A stretch of DNA of 64,000 bases from Anaerolineales bacterium (GTDB taxonomy: Bacteria; Chloroflexota; Anaerolineae; Anaerolineales; Villigracilaceae). The DNA is taken from assembly GCA_015075725.1 (NCBI GenBank), contig JABTTV010000001.1, forward strand, positions 806,001 through 870,000. The letters run 5' to 3'. The notes beneath the pieces were generated by a model that did no database searches, was not told the origin of the DNA, and saw only the letters and a program-made list of their open reading frames with translations. The position numbers and the translations under genes were made by a program. Shown here one piece after another: positions 45,161 to 52,557 of this stretch (the first letter of the stretch is position 1; each line of letters starts with the position of its first letter).

Positions 45161-46258
45161 ATGAACCAACATGACTGGGGTATGCTCGAACGGTTGTGCG
45201 CCGTCCATGCCGTCTCCGGGCGCGAAGACGCAATGACGGCGTTGGTCCGGGATACGATTCGTCCGCTGGTGGATGAAGTCAGCGTCGATAACCTCGGCAA
45301 CGTGGTGGGGATTTTGAAAGGCACGAAACATCCCGATCATCGCCTGATGCTGCAGGCGCACATGGATGAACTGGGATTGATCGTCAGATACATTACCGAC
45401 GATGGCTTTTTGCGTATCGAACGTGTGGGCGGCGTACCGGAGAAATCCCTGTTAGGCCAGCGAGTGGACGTGCTGACGGACGACAATCGGCTGGTTCCCG
45501 GTTATGTGGGGACGAAATCGCACCATATCACGTCGTCCGACGAGAAGTTCAAGGTCCCCACTGTGCATGACATGTTCATTGACATTGGGCTGACCAGTCG
45601 GGAAGCGGTGGAACAGGCGGGGGTCCAGGTGGGCGACCCGGTGACGTATCACCCAAACTATCACCGCTTCGGCGATGGGATGATCTGCTCCAAGGCGCTG
45701 GATAACCGCGTCAGCGTTTTCATCCTTTTGGAGGTTCTGAAATCCTTCGCCGTGCAAAGGCCGCCCTCCACGATTGTCTTCTCGTTCACGGTCTTGGAGG
45801 AATTCAGCATCCGCGGCTCGCTGCCGACGGTAACTGCCACCAAACCTCATGCGATTCTCTCGCTGGATATTACGATCGCCGCTGACACCCCGATCGACAA
45901 ACCCCTGCATCCGGTGGCCATGCGCAAGGGACCGGCGATCAAAATGATGGACTTTCACGGGCGCGGCACGCTGGGCGGGTTGTTCTCTTCGCCGAAACTG
46001 CGCCGGTTTATCGAAAGGATTGCCAGACAGGAAAACCTCCCCCTGCAGCGCGAAGTCATCGTGGGCGTGATCACCGACCCGGCATTCCAGTTGTATCTGG
46101 ACGACAAAGGTTATGTGATCGCCGGGCTGTCCATTCCGCACCGATACAGCCACGCATCCATTCAAATGTGCCACGAGACGGACATTCTTCAGATGATCCA
46201 ACTTGTGGAAGCCGCAGCCCGATCCTTCACTCCCGAATTGGACTTGAGTCGGGGGTAA
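45161..46258 (+). CDS. M42-family metallopeptidase (SgcX/FrvX-like)
   Basis: 365 residues. Zinc-ligand motifs of the M42 aminopeptidases are present: LQAHMDELGL (His67, Asp69), SKALDNRVSVF, VLEEFSIRGS (Glu pair) and SLDITIAADTP, with the PDZ-like beta-domain between. M42 homologs named SgcX and FrvX sit in E. coli PTS operons where their substrate is unknown. It might remove an amino-acyl or glycosyl-amine group from the transported compound. Confidence 0.92.
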   Translation: MNQHDWGMLERLCAVHAVSGREDAMTALVRDTIRPLVDEVSVDNLGNVVGILKGTKHPDHRLMLQAHMDELGLIVRYITDDGFLRIERVGGVPEKSLLGQRVDVLTDDNRLVPGYVGTKSHHITSSDEKFKVPTVHDMFIDIGLTSREAVEQAGVQVGDPVTYHPNYHRFGDGMICSKALDNRVSVFILLEVLKSFAVQRPPSTIVFSFTVLEEFSIRGSLPTVTATKPHAILSLDITIAADTPIDKPLHPVAMRKGPAIKMMDFHGRGTLGGLFSSPKLRRFIERIARQENLPLQREVIVGVITDPAFQLYLDDKGYVIAGLSIPHRYSHASIQMCHETDILQMIQLVEAAARSFTPELDLSRG

Positions 46259-46277
46259 ACATCATAAAAGAGGTTCT

Positions 46278-47105
46278 ATGCAAACCTGGGTAAAAGATCT
46301 TTTTGGAGTCGAAAAACCCGTCATCGGCATGTGCCACATGCGAGCCATGCCGGGCGATCCGCAGTACGATGCAGTCAAAGGCATGGATTGGGTGTACGAG
46401 CAGGCGCGCGCCGACATGCTCGCCCTGCAGGAAGGGGGCGTGGACGCCATCCTCTTTTCGAATGAATTCAGCCTGCCGTACCTGACAAAAGTGGAGACCA
46501 TCACAGTCGCGTGCATGGGTTCGGTGATCGGCGAACTCAAACGGGAGGTCAAAATCCCCTATGGGGTGAACGTTTTGTGGGACCCGCGCGCGTCCATTGA
46601 TCTGGCGATGGCGACAGGCGCCCGCTTCGTACGCGAGATTTTCACCGGCGTGTACGCAAGCGACTTCGGTTTGTGGAATACGAATGCCGGTGAAGTGATT
46701 CGCCACCAATACGCCATTGGCGCGCAGCACGTCCGGTTGTTCTTCAATATTGTGCCGGAAGCGGCTACGTACCTCGGGGATCGCCCGGTCACAGACATCG
46801 CGCGCTCGACCGTATTCAACAACCGACCGGATGCGTTATGCGTCTCGGGGCTGACAGCGGGCGCAGAAACATCCGCCCAGACCTTGAAACTGGTCAAGGA
46901 TGTTGTGCCGGATACGCCTGTTTTTGCCAACACGGGTGTCAGGCTGGATAACGTCGAGGAACAATTGAAGGCGGCGGATGGAGCCGTGATCGGCACCACT
47001 TTCAAACAGAATGGCAATACATGGAATCCGGTGGACGGCCAGCGCGTTAAAGCGCTCATGGACCGAGTCCGCCAGTTAAGAGCAGGAGTGCCGGCATCGA
47101 ATTAG
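46278..47105 (+). CDS. BtpA/SgcQ-family protein
   Basis: 275 residues. A TIM-barrel-like BtpA family member: KPVIGMCHMRAMPGDPQYD at the N-terminus, GGVDAILFSNEFSLPYLTKV, PYGVNVLWDPRASIDLAMATGARFVREIFTGVYASD, and a C-terminal FANTGVRLDNVEEQLKAADGAVIGTTFK phosphate-binding-type loop. SgcQ is the E. coli counterpart, with unknown reaction; the closing glycine loop suggests a phosphorylated substrate. Confidence 0.92.
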   Translation: MQTWVKDLFGVEKPVIGMCHMRAMPGDPQYDAVKGMDWVYEQARADMLALQEGGVDAILFSNEFSLPYLTKVETITVACMGSVIGELKREVKIPYGVNVLWDPRASIDLAMATGARFVREIFTGVYASDFGLWNTNAGEVIRHQYAIGAQHVRLFFNIVPEAATYLGDRPVTDIARSTVFNNRPDALCVSGLTAGAETSAQTLKLVKDVVPDTPVFANTGVRLDNVEEQLKAADGAVIGTTFKQNGNTWNPVDGQRVKALMDRVRQLRAGVPASN

Positions 47106-47196
47106 GAATTTCGATAATCCTGCCGGGCAAGGAGGTTGTTATTGAACAAAAACAACATGCTGCTTGTTGTGATATTGACCAGACCGGAGAAATGCG

Positions 47197-47493
47197 ATGA
47201 AAACAGTATATGTCGTTTGCGCAACGGGGATTGCCACTTCCACCATGCTTCGTTTGAAGGTGGAAAAATACCTTGAAGAGCAGGGCATCGAAGCCCGGGT
47301 TTTGCAATACCGGGTTACTGAAATTTCCCCTGATCGCTGTGAAGCGGACGTCATTCTTGCGACAACCGAAATCCCCCCGGAATTTGAAGAGGTTGCCGCC
47401 GTCATAAATGGAATTTCGCTCATCACCGGCATCGGTCAAGGCGAGACCCTCCAAAGTCTCGCGCACGCTTTGCAAAGACCTAAAGGAGAATGA
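47197..47493 (+). CDS. PTS IIB component, galactitol/SgcB type (second copy)
   Basis: 98 residues with the phosphocysteine loop VVCATGIATSTMLRLKVEKYLE (Cys8) and the C-terminal ISLITGIGQGETLQSL. Distinct in sequence from the copy at 43465 but of the same family. Its stop overlaps the ATG cluster of the following IIC gene. Confidence 0.9.
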   Translation: MKTVYVVCATGIATSTMLRLKVEKYLEEQGIEARVLQYRVTEISPDRCEADVILATTEIPPEFEEVAAVINGISLITGIGQGETLQSLAHALQRPKGE

Positions 47494-47495
47494 TG

Positions 47496-48866
47496 ATGGA
47501 AAGTATTCTTGCCTCAATTGGAGAGTTCCTTAATGGGCTTGGTCCATTGATCGCGCTGCCGGTTGTAATTGCCCTTTTGGGCATCTTCCTTGGTCAGAAG
47601 TGGGACAGTGCCATCCGAAGTGGCTTGATGACCGCTGTCGCGTTTGTCGGCATCTTTCTGACGGTCGGATTGCTGGGAAACACCGTCAGCACCATCGGAC
47701 AAAATTTTGCCCAGAATACCGGCACCAATCTGGATATCATTGACATCGGCTGGCCCGCCGCATCTGCCCTGGCATTTGCCACGCCGGTCGGTAACCTGAT
47801 CATTCCGCTGGGGATTCTGCTCAACGTCCTCCTGCTCATCTTCGGCTTGACGCAGACCCTGGATGTGGATATCTGGAATTTCTGGCACATGGCGTTCGTC
47901 GGCGCGCTGGTGCAGTTTGTGACAGGCAGTTTTGCACTTGGCTTGTTCGCCGCGCTCCTGACGCTGGTTATTGCCTTATTCCTGGCGGACTGGTCCGCGC
48001 CGTTGATTCAAAAGCACTTCAAGATGCCGGGCGTGTCCATCCCTCACCTGCAATCGGCTGGATATATGCTGTTGGCAGTTCCCTTTGCGTGGTTGTTCAA
48101 CCGATTGGCGTTTCTAAAGAATCTCAAAGCCAATCCCGATGCGATCCGCAAACGACTCGGCCTGCTCGGCGAACCGATGGTCCTGGGTTTCATTATCGGC
48201 TTCCTGCTGGGACTCCTGGGCGGGCAATCGTTTAAGGATTCGATCCTCACTGCTGTGAACACTGCCGCAGTCATGCTGCTCATCCCGCGCATGGTTTCCA
48301 TTCTTGTGGAAGCATTGACCCCTGTCGCCGAGGCGGCGAATAATTTCATGACCAACCGTTTCAAGGGACGGGAATTCTACATTGGGCTCGACTCTGCGGT
48401 TCTGGCTGGAAACTCGACGGTCATTGCCACAGGATTGCTCCTCGTACCCATCGAAATCCTGCTGGCTCTGGCGCTTTCCCCGCTGGGTAACCGCACCCTG
48501 CCCTTCATTGATTTGGCAGATGGCGTGTTTGTAGCAGCCATGCTCGCTCCTTTGGTGGCAGGAGATGTCATTCTCACCACCCTGCTGGGCGCGATTGTGA
48601 TGGGGATCGGTTTGATCTTTACCACACTGCTCGCGCCGGGCGTGACCGAATTGGTGAATACAAGTTCGCTTGGTTTGGACATCCCGGCAGGATACGCCAC
48701 CTATACCGTCATGAGCGACGCCGCCATTCCCACCTCTTACGGATTGTATTTCCTTTTCCAAACCCCGGCCGGATTGGCAATCGTCGTCAGTCTGTTGGCG
48801 GTGGTCGGCTTGTACTTCCTAAAACGCCGCGTCAAGCTCGAAAATATTTTCGGCATGGGCGAGTAG
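47496..48866 (+). CDS. PTS IIC component, galactitol/SgcC type (second copy)
   Basis: 456 residues from ATG 47496; three in-frame ATGs follow AAAGGAG and only this one has normal spacing (seven bases). A polytopic permease with the same landmarks as the first copy (LGIFLGQKWDSAIRSGLMTAVAFVGIFL, IIDIGWPAASALAFATPVG, WNFWHMAFVGALVQF, MTNRFKGREFYIGLDSAVLAG). It is longer than the first copy at the C-terminus (final helix plus KRRVKLENIFGMGE). Confidence 0.9.
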   Translation: MESILASIGEFLNGLGPLIALPVVIALLGIFLGQKWDSAIRSGLMTAVAFVGIFLTVGLLGNTVSTIGQNFAQNTGTNLDIIDIGWPAASALAFATPVGNLIIPLGILLNVLLLIFGLTQTLDVDIWNFWHMAFVGALVQFVTGSFALGLFAALLTLVIALFLADWSAPLIQKHFKMPGVSIPHLQSAGYMLLAVPFAWLFNRLAFLKNLKANPDAIRKRLGLLGEPMVLGFIIGFLLGLLGGQSFKDSILTAVNTAAVMLLIPRMVSILVEALTPVAEAANNFMTNRFKGREFYIGLDSAVLAGNSTVIATGLLLVPIEILLALALSPLGNRTLPFIDLADGVFVAAMLAPLVAGDVILTTLLGAIVMGIGLIFTTLLAPGVTELVNTSSLGLDIPAGYATYTVMSDAAIPTSYGLYFLFQTPAGLAIVVSLLAVVGLYFLKRRVKLENIFGMGE

Positions 48867-48880
48867 TTTAATGTTCTTGT

Positions 48881-48906
48881 GGGGAGCCTTGCGCTCAAGG
48901 CTCCCC
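48881..48906 (+). terminator. Intercistronic hairpin after the second IIC gene
   Basis: A perfect 11-bp stem (48881-48891 with 48896-48906), loop CGCT, and no T-tract afterwards. Like the hairpin at 45087, it follows a IIC gene directly. Confidence 0.55.
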
Positions 48907-48933
48907 CATATGATCAGGATGCGCTGAGGTTTA

Positions 48934-49365
48934 ATGGGTATTTTTGAATGGGTAAAGAGTCAGACCGGAGTGTGGGGACCGGCTTTATTGGATATTTACT
49001 TCCGCAACGCAGGATGGGTGAACACCTTGCTGGTGGCGTATGGATTGTTGCTGCTGCTTTCCTGGCAAAACCTCGCCCGGATTGGTGATGCACTGGCTGG
49101 GCAAATCCTGGAGCAGGCGGGCAGAAAAATCAAAGCCAGCTCTAAGACCAAAAAACCAAAGAGTATTCGCCTCAGTGACTTCGACTTGTCGTGGGAGGAA
49201 GCCATTTCCGTCAGCAGGTTTCCCTTTGTAGCAAAACAAACCGATATACTAATTCATCGCGCCAGCCCAGAAAACATCCGCACACTGATCACAGAACGAG
49301 AATTGATCCAGCGCTGTGCCCGCCGCCTTGGGGAGATGGGTCTTCGCTTGGAACGGAAGAAATAG
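48934..49365 (+). CDS. Small membrane-anchored protein in the sgc-like operon, unknown
   Basis: 143 residues. One hydrophobic helix (about 29-45, NTLLVAYGLLLLLSW), a basic linker (GRKIKASSKTKKPKSI), then a soluble domain of about 75 residues (WEEAISVSRFPFVAKQTDILIHRASPENIRTLI). It ends two bases before the epimerase start. No relative is recognised in E. coli sgc. Confidence 0.6.
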   Translation: MGIFEWVKSQTGVWGPALLDIYFRNAGWVNTLLVAYGLLLLLSWQNLARIGDALAGQILEQAGRKIKASSKTKKPKSIRLSDFDLSWEEAISVSRFPFVAKQTDILIHRASPENIRTLITERELIQRCARRLGEMGLRLERKK

Positions 49366-49367
49366 TC

Positions 49368-50015
49368 ATGCCGCTTCGCATCGCCCCTTCGCTTGCCTCT
49401 GCTCCCATGCTTCATCTCAGCCGGGTCATCGCGGACCTCGAGTCTGCCGGCGCGGACTATATTCACTTCGACGTGGAAGACGGGTCGTTCACGCCCGTCA
49501 TGACCTTGGGGACAAAGATCATTGCAGATTTGCGCCCGCTCACGCGCCTGCCGTTCGACGTTCATCTGATGATGGTCAACCCGGAATGGATTCTGCCCGA
49601 CCTGGCGGCGTACGGGGCGAACCGCATTTCAGTACATTACGAAGCCTGTCCCTACCCGCGCCGTGTGCTGCGGCAAATTGTCTCGCTGGGCGCGCAGGCT
49701 GGCCTGGCGTTCAACCCCGCCACGCCCATCCCGGATTTGAGTTACCTTGTGCCGTATCTTTCCTTCATTGTTGTGCTGACGACCGAACCTGAGATGCCCG
49801 ATTGCCCGTTCCTGCCTGAAGTGTTGGAAAAGGTCCGGGAGGGCAAACAGGCTGCGGGTCAGAGAAGATGCGAATGGGTTGTGGATGGCGGCGTCTCGGC
49901 GGAGAACTTATCCCAAATCCAGAAAGCCGGTGCGGATACTATCGTCGTGGGTCGGACGGTTTTCAAGGAAGGCAAGATCACTGAAAATATGGCTGCCCTG
50001 CGCGCGGCGGCTTGA
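49368..50015 (+). CDS. Ribulose-phosphate 3-epimerase family protein (SgcE-like)
   Basis: 215 residues from ATG 49368; the frame is open further upstream but overlaps the preceding gene. TIM-barrel RPE motifs: IAPSLASAPMLHL, DYIHFDVEDGSFTP, LPFDVHLMM, RISVHYEAC, FNPATPIPDL, and the phosphate loop WVVDGGVSAENL / GADTIVVGRTVFK. Canonical RPE has DVMDGHFVP; here His is replaced (VEDGSFTP), so the substrate may differ from ribulose 5-phosphate. SgcE is the E. coli counterpart. Confidence 0.9.
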   Translation: MPLRIAPSLASAPMLHLSRVIADLESAGADYIHFDVEDGSFTPVMTLGTKIIADLRPLTRLPFDVHLMMVNPEWILPDLAAYGANRISVHYEACPYPRRVLRQIVSLGAQAGLAFNPATPIPDLSYLVPYLSFIVVLTTEPEMPDCPFLPEVLEKVREGKQAAGQRRCEWVVDGGVSAENLSQIQKAGADTIVVGRTVFKEGKITENMAALRAAA

Positions 50016-50026
50016 TCGGAAATGGA

Positions 50027-50500
50027 ATGCAAAATACTTTGACGGATTTGCTCAGGACGGATCATATTTTAGTCAATATGAATGTGAAGAACGCGCAGGA
50101 GGCGATCCAGACGTTGACGGCGGCGCTGGTGGAGACGGGGCACGTCTCGCCCGGTTTTGCGGAAGATGTTTGGAAGCGCGAGCAGACGTTCCCGACGGGT
50201 TTGCCCACCCAGCCGCTGGCAGTTGCCATCCCTCACGCCGACCCGGACCACGTTAACAAATCGGCGGTTTGCATTGGCGTGTTGAACGCGCCGGTTCTTT
50301 TCGCGCAAATGGGCACGGACGGTTCGACGTCGCTCGATGCGCGTTTGATCTTTCTGCTCGCGGTCAAGGAACGCGAAAAACAGGTGGAGATGATCGGGCA
50401 ATTGGTCAAATTGATTCAAACAGGCAGCCTGCTCGAAGACCTGGCACAGGCAAAAGATTCCGCCGAAGCGCTCGCGCTCATTCACAAAACGCTGGCTTGA
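50027..50500 (+). CDS. PTS IIA component, fructose/mannitol-type (SgcA-like)
   Basis: 157 residues from ATG 50027 (MQNTLTDLL); a TTG at 50012 in the same frame overlaps the epimerase stop. The PTS_EIIA_2 motif is present: VWKREQTFPTGLPTQPLAVAIPHAD with phosphohistidine His70. It is the only IIA in the locus, so it probably serves both IIB/IIC pairs. Confidence 0.9.
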   Translation: MQNTLTDLLRTDHILVNMNVKNAQEAIQTLTAALVETGHVSPGFAEDVWKREQTFPTGLPTQPLAVAIPHADPDHVNKSAVCIGVLNAPVLFAQMGTDGSTSLDARLIFLLAVKEREKQVEMIGQLVKLIQTGSLLEDLAQAKDSAEALALIHKTLA

Positions 50501-50525
50501 AAGGCGCGAAATGCAGAATATCTGA

Positions 50526-50789
50526 TTGAAAGTCATCAATGAAGCCGGCTTGCACGCCCGCCCCGCGGCGGAGTTTGTCAGGGCGGCGCAGTTCAAGTGC
50601 AAACTTACAGTCCGCAACGCGACAAAAGACTCGGCGGGCATGGACGAACTCAGCATGTCGCCGCGCCAGGTTCCCTTGGTGAAACAGGTCGTGAGAAACT
50701 GGTCGCTGACAGATGCGCAGGAATTGGCTCGCCGCGCGCTTGAAATGGACAGCGCGGATGCAATACGACGGGCAGTCAGTGAGTCCTAA
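50526..50789 (+). pseudogene. HPr N-terminus fused in frame to the C-terminal tail of PTS enzyme I (internal deletion)
   Basis: An 87-codon frame with a TTG start; an in-frame TGA stands directly before it. Residues 1 to about 36 are HPr-like, with the phosphohistidine loop INEAGLHARPAAEFV (His10) and the next strand CKLTVRNATKD. The usual HPr region with the regulatory Ser-46 helix is absent. Instead residues about 37-87 read GMDELSMSPRQVPLVKQVV...AQELARRALEMDSADAIRRAV, the pattern of the extreme C-terminus of enzyme I. The rest of HPr and nearly all of EI are missing. The junction lies near 50631-50642. It cannot act as a complete HPr or EI. Either the genome has lost a ptsH-ptsI pair here by deletion, or the assembly has collapsed. 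Confidence 0.8.
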
Positions 50790-50856
50790 TCTTTAGCCCA
50801 GAGGCGATGCAGACACAATGTAATTTCAAACATGACCTATCCACCCGACCAGTATG

Positions 50857-50890
50857 AAAACTCCTCCATCGGCTGGGGAGTTTTATTTCC
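50857..50890 (+). terminator. Intrinsic terminator ending the sgc-like operon
   Basis: The 8-bp stem AAAACTCC / GGAGTTTT (50857-50864 with 50877-50884) is followed by TTTATTT. Confidence 0.7.
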
Positions 50891-50922
50891 CGGCTGGCTA
50901 TTATCGCAGCATGGAGATTACC

Positions 50923-51546
50923 ATGAAAAAATTTCTCAAAATCATTGGAATTCCGGCTGGAATCGGACTCCTTGCCTTGATCGTGATGTTTGCCCTCCTG
51001 CCATGGATGGACAGGTGGGGCGCGACTGACGAAGAGATTGCCGCTTCATTCGCAGGGGATGAGTTGGTCCCATCTCCGCGCATCGCCTACACCCGAGCCA
51101 TTACCATCCACGCGCCCCCTGAAGATATCTATCCGTGGATCGTCCAACTTGGCGCGGATAAAGGCGGCATGTACAGTTACACGTGGATCGAAGCGCTCCT
51201 GCAATGCTCCCAGGTCAACGCAAACCGAATTCACGAGGAATGGCAGGGATTGAAAGTGGGCGACAAGGTCTTGATGTGTAAAAACAACATGCCGCCCGGT
51301 TACGAAGTGGCGGTCATAGAACCGAACCGCGTGATCGTGATGGGACATCAGACAGATGGCGTCTGGAGCGATGTCTGGCAGTTCATCCTTGCACCTCAAA
51401 GCGACGGCTCGACACGCTTTATCCTGCGCTCACGGGATGCAAAAGTAGGCTGGATGTGGGACGTGATCCGCCCCGGTGAATTCATCATGGTGCGCGGCAT
51501 GATGCTGGGCATCAAGGCACGCGCCGAAGGATCGATTGGAAGATAG
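50923..51546 (+). CDS. SRPBCC-like protein with N-terminal membrane anchor
   Basis: 207 residues from ATG 50923, six bases after GGAG; the frame is open to 50854. A hydrophobic helix (about 5-27) is followed by a START/SRPBCC-like domain (ITIHAPPEDIYPWIVQLGADKGGMYSYTWIE, KVGDKVLM, AVIEPNRVIVMG, FILAPQSDGSTRFILRSR). Such folds bind hydrophobic ligands; the ligand is unknown. The next gene starts 13 bases after its stop. Confidence 0.75.
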   Translation: MKKFLKIIGIPAGIGLLALIVMFALLPWMDRWGATDEEIAASFAGDELVPSPRIAYTRAITIHAPPEDIYPWIVQLGADKGGMYSYTWIEALLQCSQVNANRIHEEWQGLKVGDKVLMCKNNMPPGYEVAVIEPNRVIVMGHQTDGVWSDVWQFILAPQSDGSTRFILRSRDAKVGWMWDVIRPGEFIMVRGMMLGIKARAEGSIGR

Positions 51547-51559
51547 AACGGAGGTCGAG

Positions 51560-52420
51560 ATGGACTTAATGAAAGCGGTCTGGAAAGTTTTCTGGCGCAG
51601 CCTGTTGGTTGCGATCGGATATGTCACAGGTCTGATTCTGGCGGGAATGATTGGCGCAATGTTGGGCGCGCAGATGGCATCAAGCACCCGCAATAGCTCC
51701 ACATTCGCCTGGCTGCTCATCGCCAGCATTCTTCTCGGCGTAATCCTGGGACCGCTTGCTTCACACCTAACGCTGACCCGCCTTCAACATTTCATTCTGT
51801 GGGGCAGCCTGATCTTCTTCAACCTCGGTTCGGTCGCCATTGAAGGTGCATACTTTGCGCCAGAGTTGGTGACAATTCCATTGCCTGTGTTGTTTGCGCA
51901 GCAATTGCTGGCTTCGGCAGGCGCGGCGCTGGCCATCGTATTGTTGTTTTCATCCATTGGCAAGCCCGCCGTCTCCTGGGCAGATGCGCTTCGCGCGCGC
52001 CCATGGTATTCGTGGTTGTGGCGGTTCGTCGTCAGTTCGATAAGTTATCTGTTGTTCTATTTTTTCTTCGGCGCGTTAAATTACTCGCTTGTAACTGCGC
52101 CTTATTACGAAGCTCACGCGGGTGGCTTGAACGTGCCCGCGCCGATGGTTGTGCTCATGGCTGAAAGCATCCGTGCGCCGTTGATCGTGCTTTCGGTTCT
52201 GTTCTATCTCCTCTCCGCGCGCGGGACAAAACGCCAGTTGACGCTCAAAACCGGCTGGCTGTTATTCGCCATCGGCGGAATCGTCCCGCTCGTCCTGCAA
52301 ATCGGCTCCCTGCCGTTGCTCCTGCTCGCTGCCAGCGCGGTGGAAATCTTCCTTCAGAATTTCCTCACCGGAGTTGTCGCCGCGGGTTTGATGGGAAGCG
52401 AGGCAAAATCATCCGCATGA
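51560..52420 (+). CDS. Polytopic membrane protein, unknown
   Basis: 286 residues from ATG 51560, preceded by GGAGG. About eight hydrophobic helices; polar loop ALNYSLVTAPYYEAHAGGLNVPAP in the middle. Not recognised. Its stop overlaps the start of the truncated SDR frame (ATGA), so it belongs to a short operon with the SRPBCC protein. Confidence 0.6.
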   Translation: MDLMKAVWKVFWRSLLVAIGYVTGLILAGMIGAMLGAQMASSTRNSSTFAWLLIASILLGVILGPLASHLTLTRLQHFILWGSLIFFNLGSVAIEGAYFAPELVTIPLPVLFAQQLLASAGAALAIVLLFSSIGKPAVSWADALRARPWYSWLWRFVVSSISYLLFYFFFGALNYSLVTAPYYEAHAGGLNVPAPMVVLMAESIRAPLIVLSVLFYLLSARGTKRQLTLKTGWLLFAIGGIVPLVLQIGSLPLLLLAASAVEIFLQNFLTGVVAAGLMGSEAKSSA

Positions 52421-52533
52421 AACGGACGATCATTTTCACCGGCGCAAATAATGGAATCGGACTGGCAATGACCCAGTCTCTGCCGGATGAGAACGATCAA
52501 ACAAAACGGGACAACCGAATGGTTGTCCCGTAA
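52417..52533 (+). pseudogene. Truncated short-chain dehydrogenase (N-terminal remnant)
   Basis: A 38-codon frame starting at the ATGA overlap. It encodes MKRTIIFTGANNGIGLAMTQSL, the Rossmann nucleotide-binding start of an SDR (TGxxxGIG), and then runs directly into the terminator of the opposing permease gene and stops. The rest of the dehydrogenase is missing, so it is a decayed remnant cut off by rearrangement. Confidence 0.7.
52506..52531 (-). terminator. Intrinsic terminator of the NCS2 permease gene
   Basis: A perfect 11-bp stem (52506-52516 with 52521-52531, loop GAAT) is followed on the minus strand by TTTTGTTTG. It lies inside the truncated SDR frame. Confidence 0.8.
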
Positions 52534-52557
52534 TCTTACTTGTTCTTTCCGGTAAAT

